Positions 62,701 through 64,000 of a stretch of 64,000 nucleotides of DNA are shown here, one piece after another. Each line of letters opens with the position of its first letter. Within the stretch, counting starts at the first letter, position 1. The translations under genes and the position numbers were made by a program. A model generated the notes under the pieces. It had not been told where the DNA came from and made no database searches. It worked only from the letters and a program-made list of their open reading frames with translations. The stretch is from Tubulanus polymorphus (lineage: Eukaryota > Nemertea > Palaeonemertea > Tubulaniformes > Tubulanidae). The stretch covers positions 19,300,650 to 19,364,649 of the forward strand of contig NC_134026.1 of the NCBI RefSeq assembly GCF_964204645.1, read 5' to 3'.

Positions 62701-64000
62701 TGCAGTTGGACTGTTTTAGCGTATTTCAAATGTCAGCTTATGCTGCTTGCATATCAACAACATAGCCTTTGATAAAATGAGATGTTGATGAAATATGGAA
62801 ATTTTGTGATTATGTAAAAGACGCCGTCAGTGATCTAAGTATTATACAATCATTTTGCACATACTCAACAAGGGTTCATGGCCCAATATTGAATTTGTTC
62901 TAACTCTTCAAAAATTCAATTTTTATGATTCATGAAAGATATTCGCAGTCCTTTGGTTAAAAAGAAGTTATATCAATCTGCAAACTTTGGTAGCCATATT
63001 TCCACGAAATGGTTGACATGAAAATTAAAGTACAGTACACTGACTCCTCTTTACTCAAATCTTTTCAGGTCAAATTATAGTTTAGCTGGGAACACAAAAT
63101 TTAGAACTATGATGGATCTTTGCAAATAACAATGATGCATATATAGCCGCTCAGAGAGTTTTATAAATTTATTTCAACAATTGTTAATTACCCTAGCCTA
63201 TTTTTCTTGATACTGAACTCAGTAACATGAATATTCAGGTGGGTAGGTAGAACAGTATGCATAACTCAAACTATAATCGCTTACGCTCGATGAATTTGAG
63301 TTAGGAGGAGTCTAGTACTGTATTCATTATTCTTTAACCTCAAACACCAAGCGGCATTATGATATTCGTTGATTATTATTGTTTCGTCACTTGATTCCAT
63401 TGATGATCATAGTGTATGCACCGGGTAAGTAAGTACATGCATATGAAGCAAGAATCAAATGATATGTAAGTTTCATTCTTTAACTTCTTCTTTCGCTGAT
63501 TATTCCGACACCCTGTTAACACACTAGATATCATTTCCTACACGTTCAGTTCTGTATTTCATTATTCGTTGAATACGTATGAGTTTGTTTCGTTTCGTTA
63601 TACGTATCATAATTTGTTAAAATGTTATGACAAAACTAGCAATCATCAAGTCGTCAAGAGCTCAAAATTGGCCACTGAGAAACCAAGAAGGGCGCACTAG
63701 TATTTATGTCGAAAACGTAAGGTCGGATTTTCTGAATTCATAAATTTCTAACAAGCCAGAATTCAGAAAAAATGTTGGACGACACTTTTTTGCGGGTAAA
63801 AAAAAGAAGAAAAATCTCTGAAATTTGTATGTGAAGTAAACACTGACAATGATAATCTTCAAATGCTTGTTCGATATGAATGACTTGTGTTCGACCTTTT
63901 TGCACGCTCATCTTATTCTAGTGGTGACCGACATTGTATAACCCAATATAATTCAGGTGAAGAAAAGGAGGACCATGAGAAGGAAGTGAGCGATGAAACG
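59759..64000 (+). CDS. RNF20: Bre1-type E3 ubiquitin ligase (RNF20/RNF40), 5' part
   Basis: Bre1 (RNF20/RNF40) works with RAD6 to monoubiquitylate histone H2B during transcription. Exons: 59759-59881, 60556-60723, 60893-60974, 61685-61817, 62121-62266, 63957 to beyond 64000; GT-AG with agreeing phases. The N-terminus has a basic PPVKKAAK stretch, then the coiled coil [20 protein letters not shown] with [19 protein letters not shown], then the hallmark [20 protein letters not shown]. Further on are [17 protein letters not shown] and an acidic Glu/Asp/Asn-rich stretch. The RING finger lies off the right edge. A probable 5' UTR acceptor (CTGGCATGCAG) precedes the ATG by 27 bases, so an upstream non-coding exon is likely. 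Invertebrates usually have one Bre1 gene; the RNF20 symbol is used for the family. Confidence 0.92.
61090..61400 (+). repeat. SINE copy 4, near full length
   Basis: Head with box A-like TGGGCGAGTTG and box B-like GGTTTGATTCC, body CATTACCGTAGTTTCCTTGG and GCCTGATAGATGACTCC, CAGAGATGACTGATACATGG, tail CTGCGCTATATAAATG. It lies in an RNF20 intron, sense strand. Confidence 0.88.

Overview
This is eukaryotic, animal nuclear DNA: AT-rich, with long introns, GT-AG junctions and many dispersed repeats. It holds five conserved protein-coding genes whose exons I rebuilt by hand from homology and splice-phase agreement. The repeats (tRNA-headed SINEs, Penelope-like elements with hammerhead motifs, foldback elements, pogo/Tigger-type MITEs) and the gene structures suggest a marine lophotrochozoan, perhaps a mollusc. 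That taxonomic call is inference; the species cannot be fixed from the window.

Layout: (1) 69-16139, minus: ULK4, a pseudokinase with ARM/HEAT-like repeats, 26 exons visible, 3' end beyond the left edge. (2) 16140-18949: intergenic, with a 506-bp foldback and several inverted-repeat elements, one holding telomere-like repeats. (3) 18950-21161, minus: NHP2, the H/ACA snoRNP core protein, complete in 4 exons. (4) 21162-27408: repeat-rich intergenic region with a perfect 38-bp palindrome, a decayed Penelope-like reverse transcriptase, an 800-bp compound foldback, and a GIY-YIG endonuclease ORF between identical inverted 145-bp arms, each carrying a hammerhead-ribozyme motif. (5) 27409-39975, plus: PUF60, a splicing factor with RRM1, RRM2 and a UHM, 12 coding exons, complete. 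(6) 44340-55691, minus: ZFYVE28/Lst-2, a FYVE-domain regulator of EGFR signalling, 11 coding exons, complete, tail-to-tail with PUF60. Its first intron holds a decayed LINE and a foldback; intron 1 also carries a tandem duplication that copied part of exon 2. (7) 55692-59758: intergenic, with a 1.4-kb inverted-repeat element enclosing four ~154-bp repeats that carry CTCF-like motifs. (8) 59759-64000, plus: 5' part of a Bre1/RNF20-RNF40 histone H2B ubiquitin ligase, running off the right edge.

The genes share no pathway beyond general nuclear and signalling functions (snoRNP, splicing, chromatin ubiquitylation, endosomal signalling, cilia/microtubule pseudokinase), so there is no operon-like logic. 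The most unusual material is in the repeats: the hammerhead-bearing Penelope-like element 226 bp upstream of the PUF60 start codon, the foldback elements, and CTCF-like motifs inside repeats.
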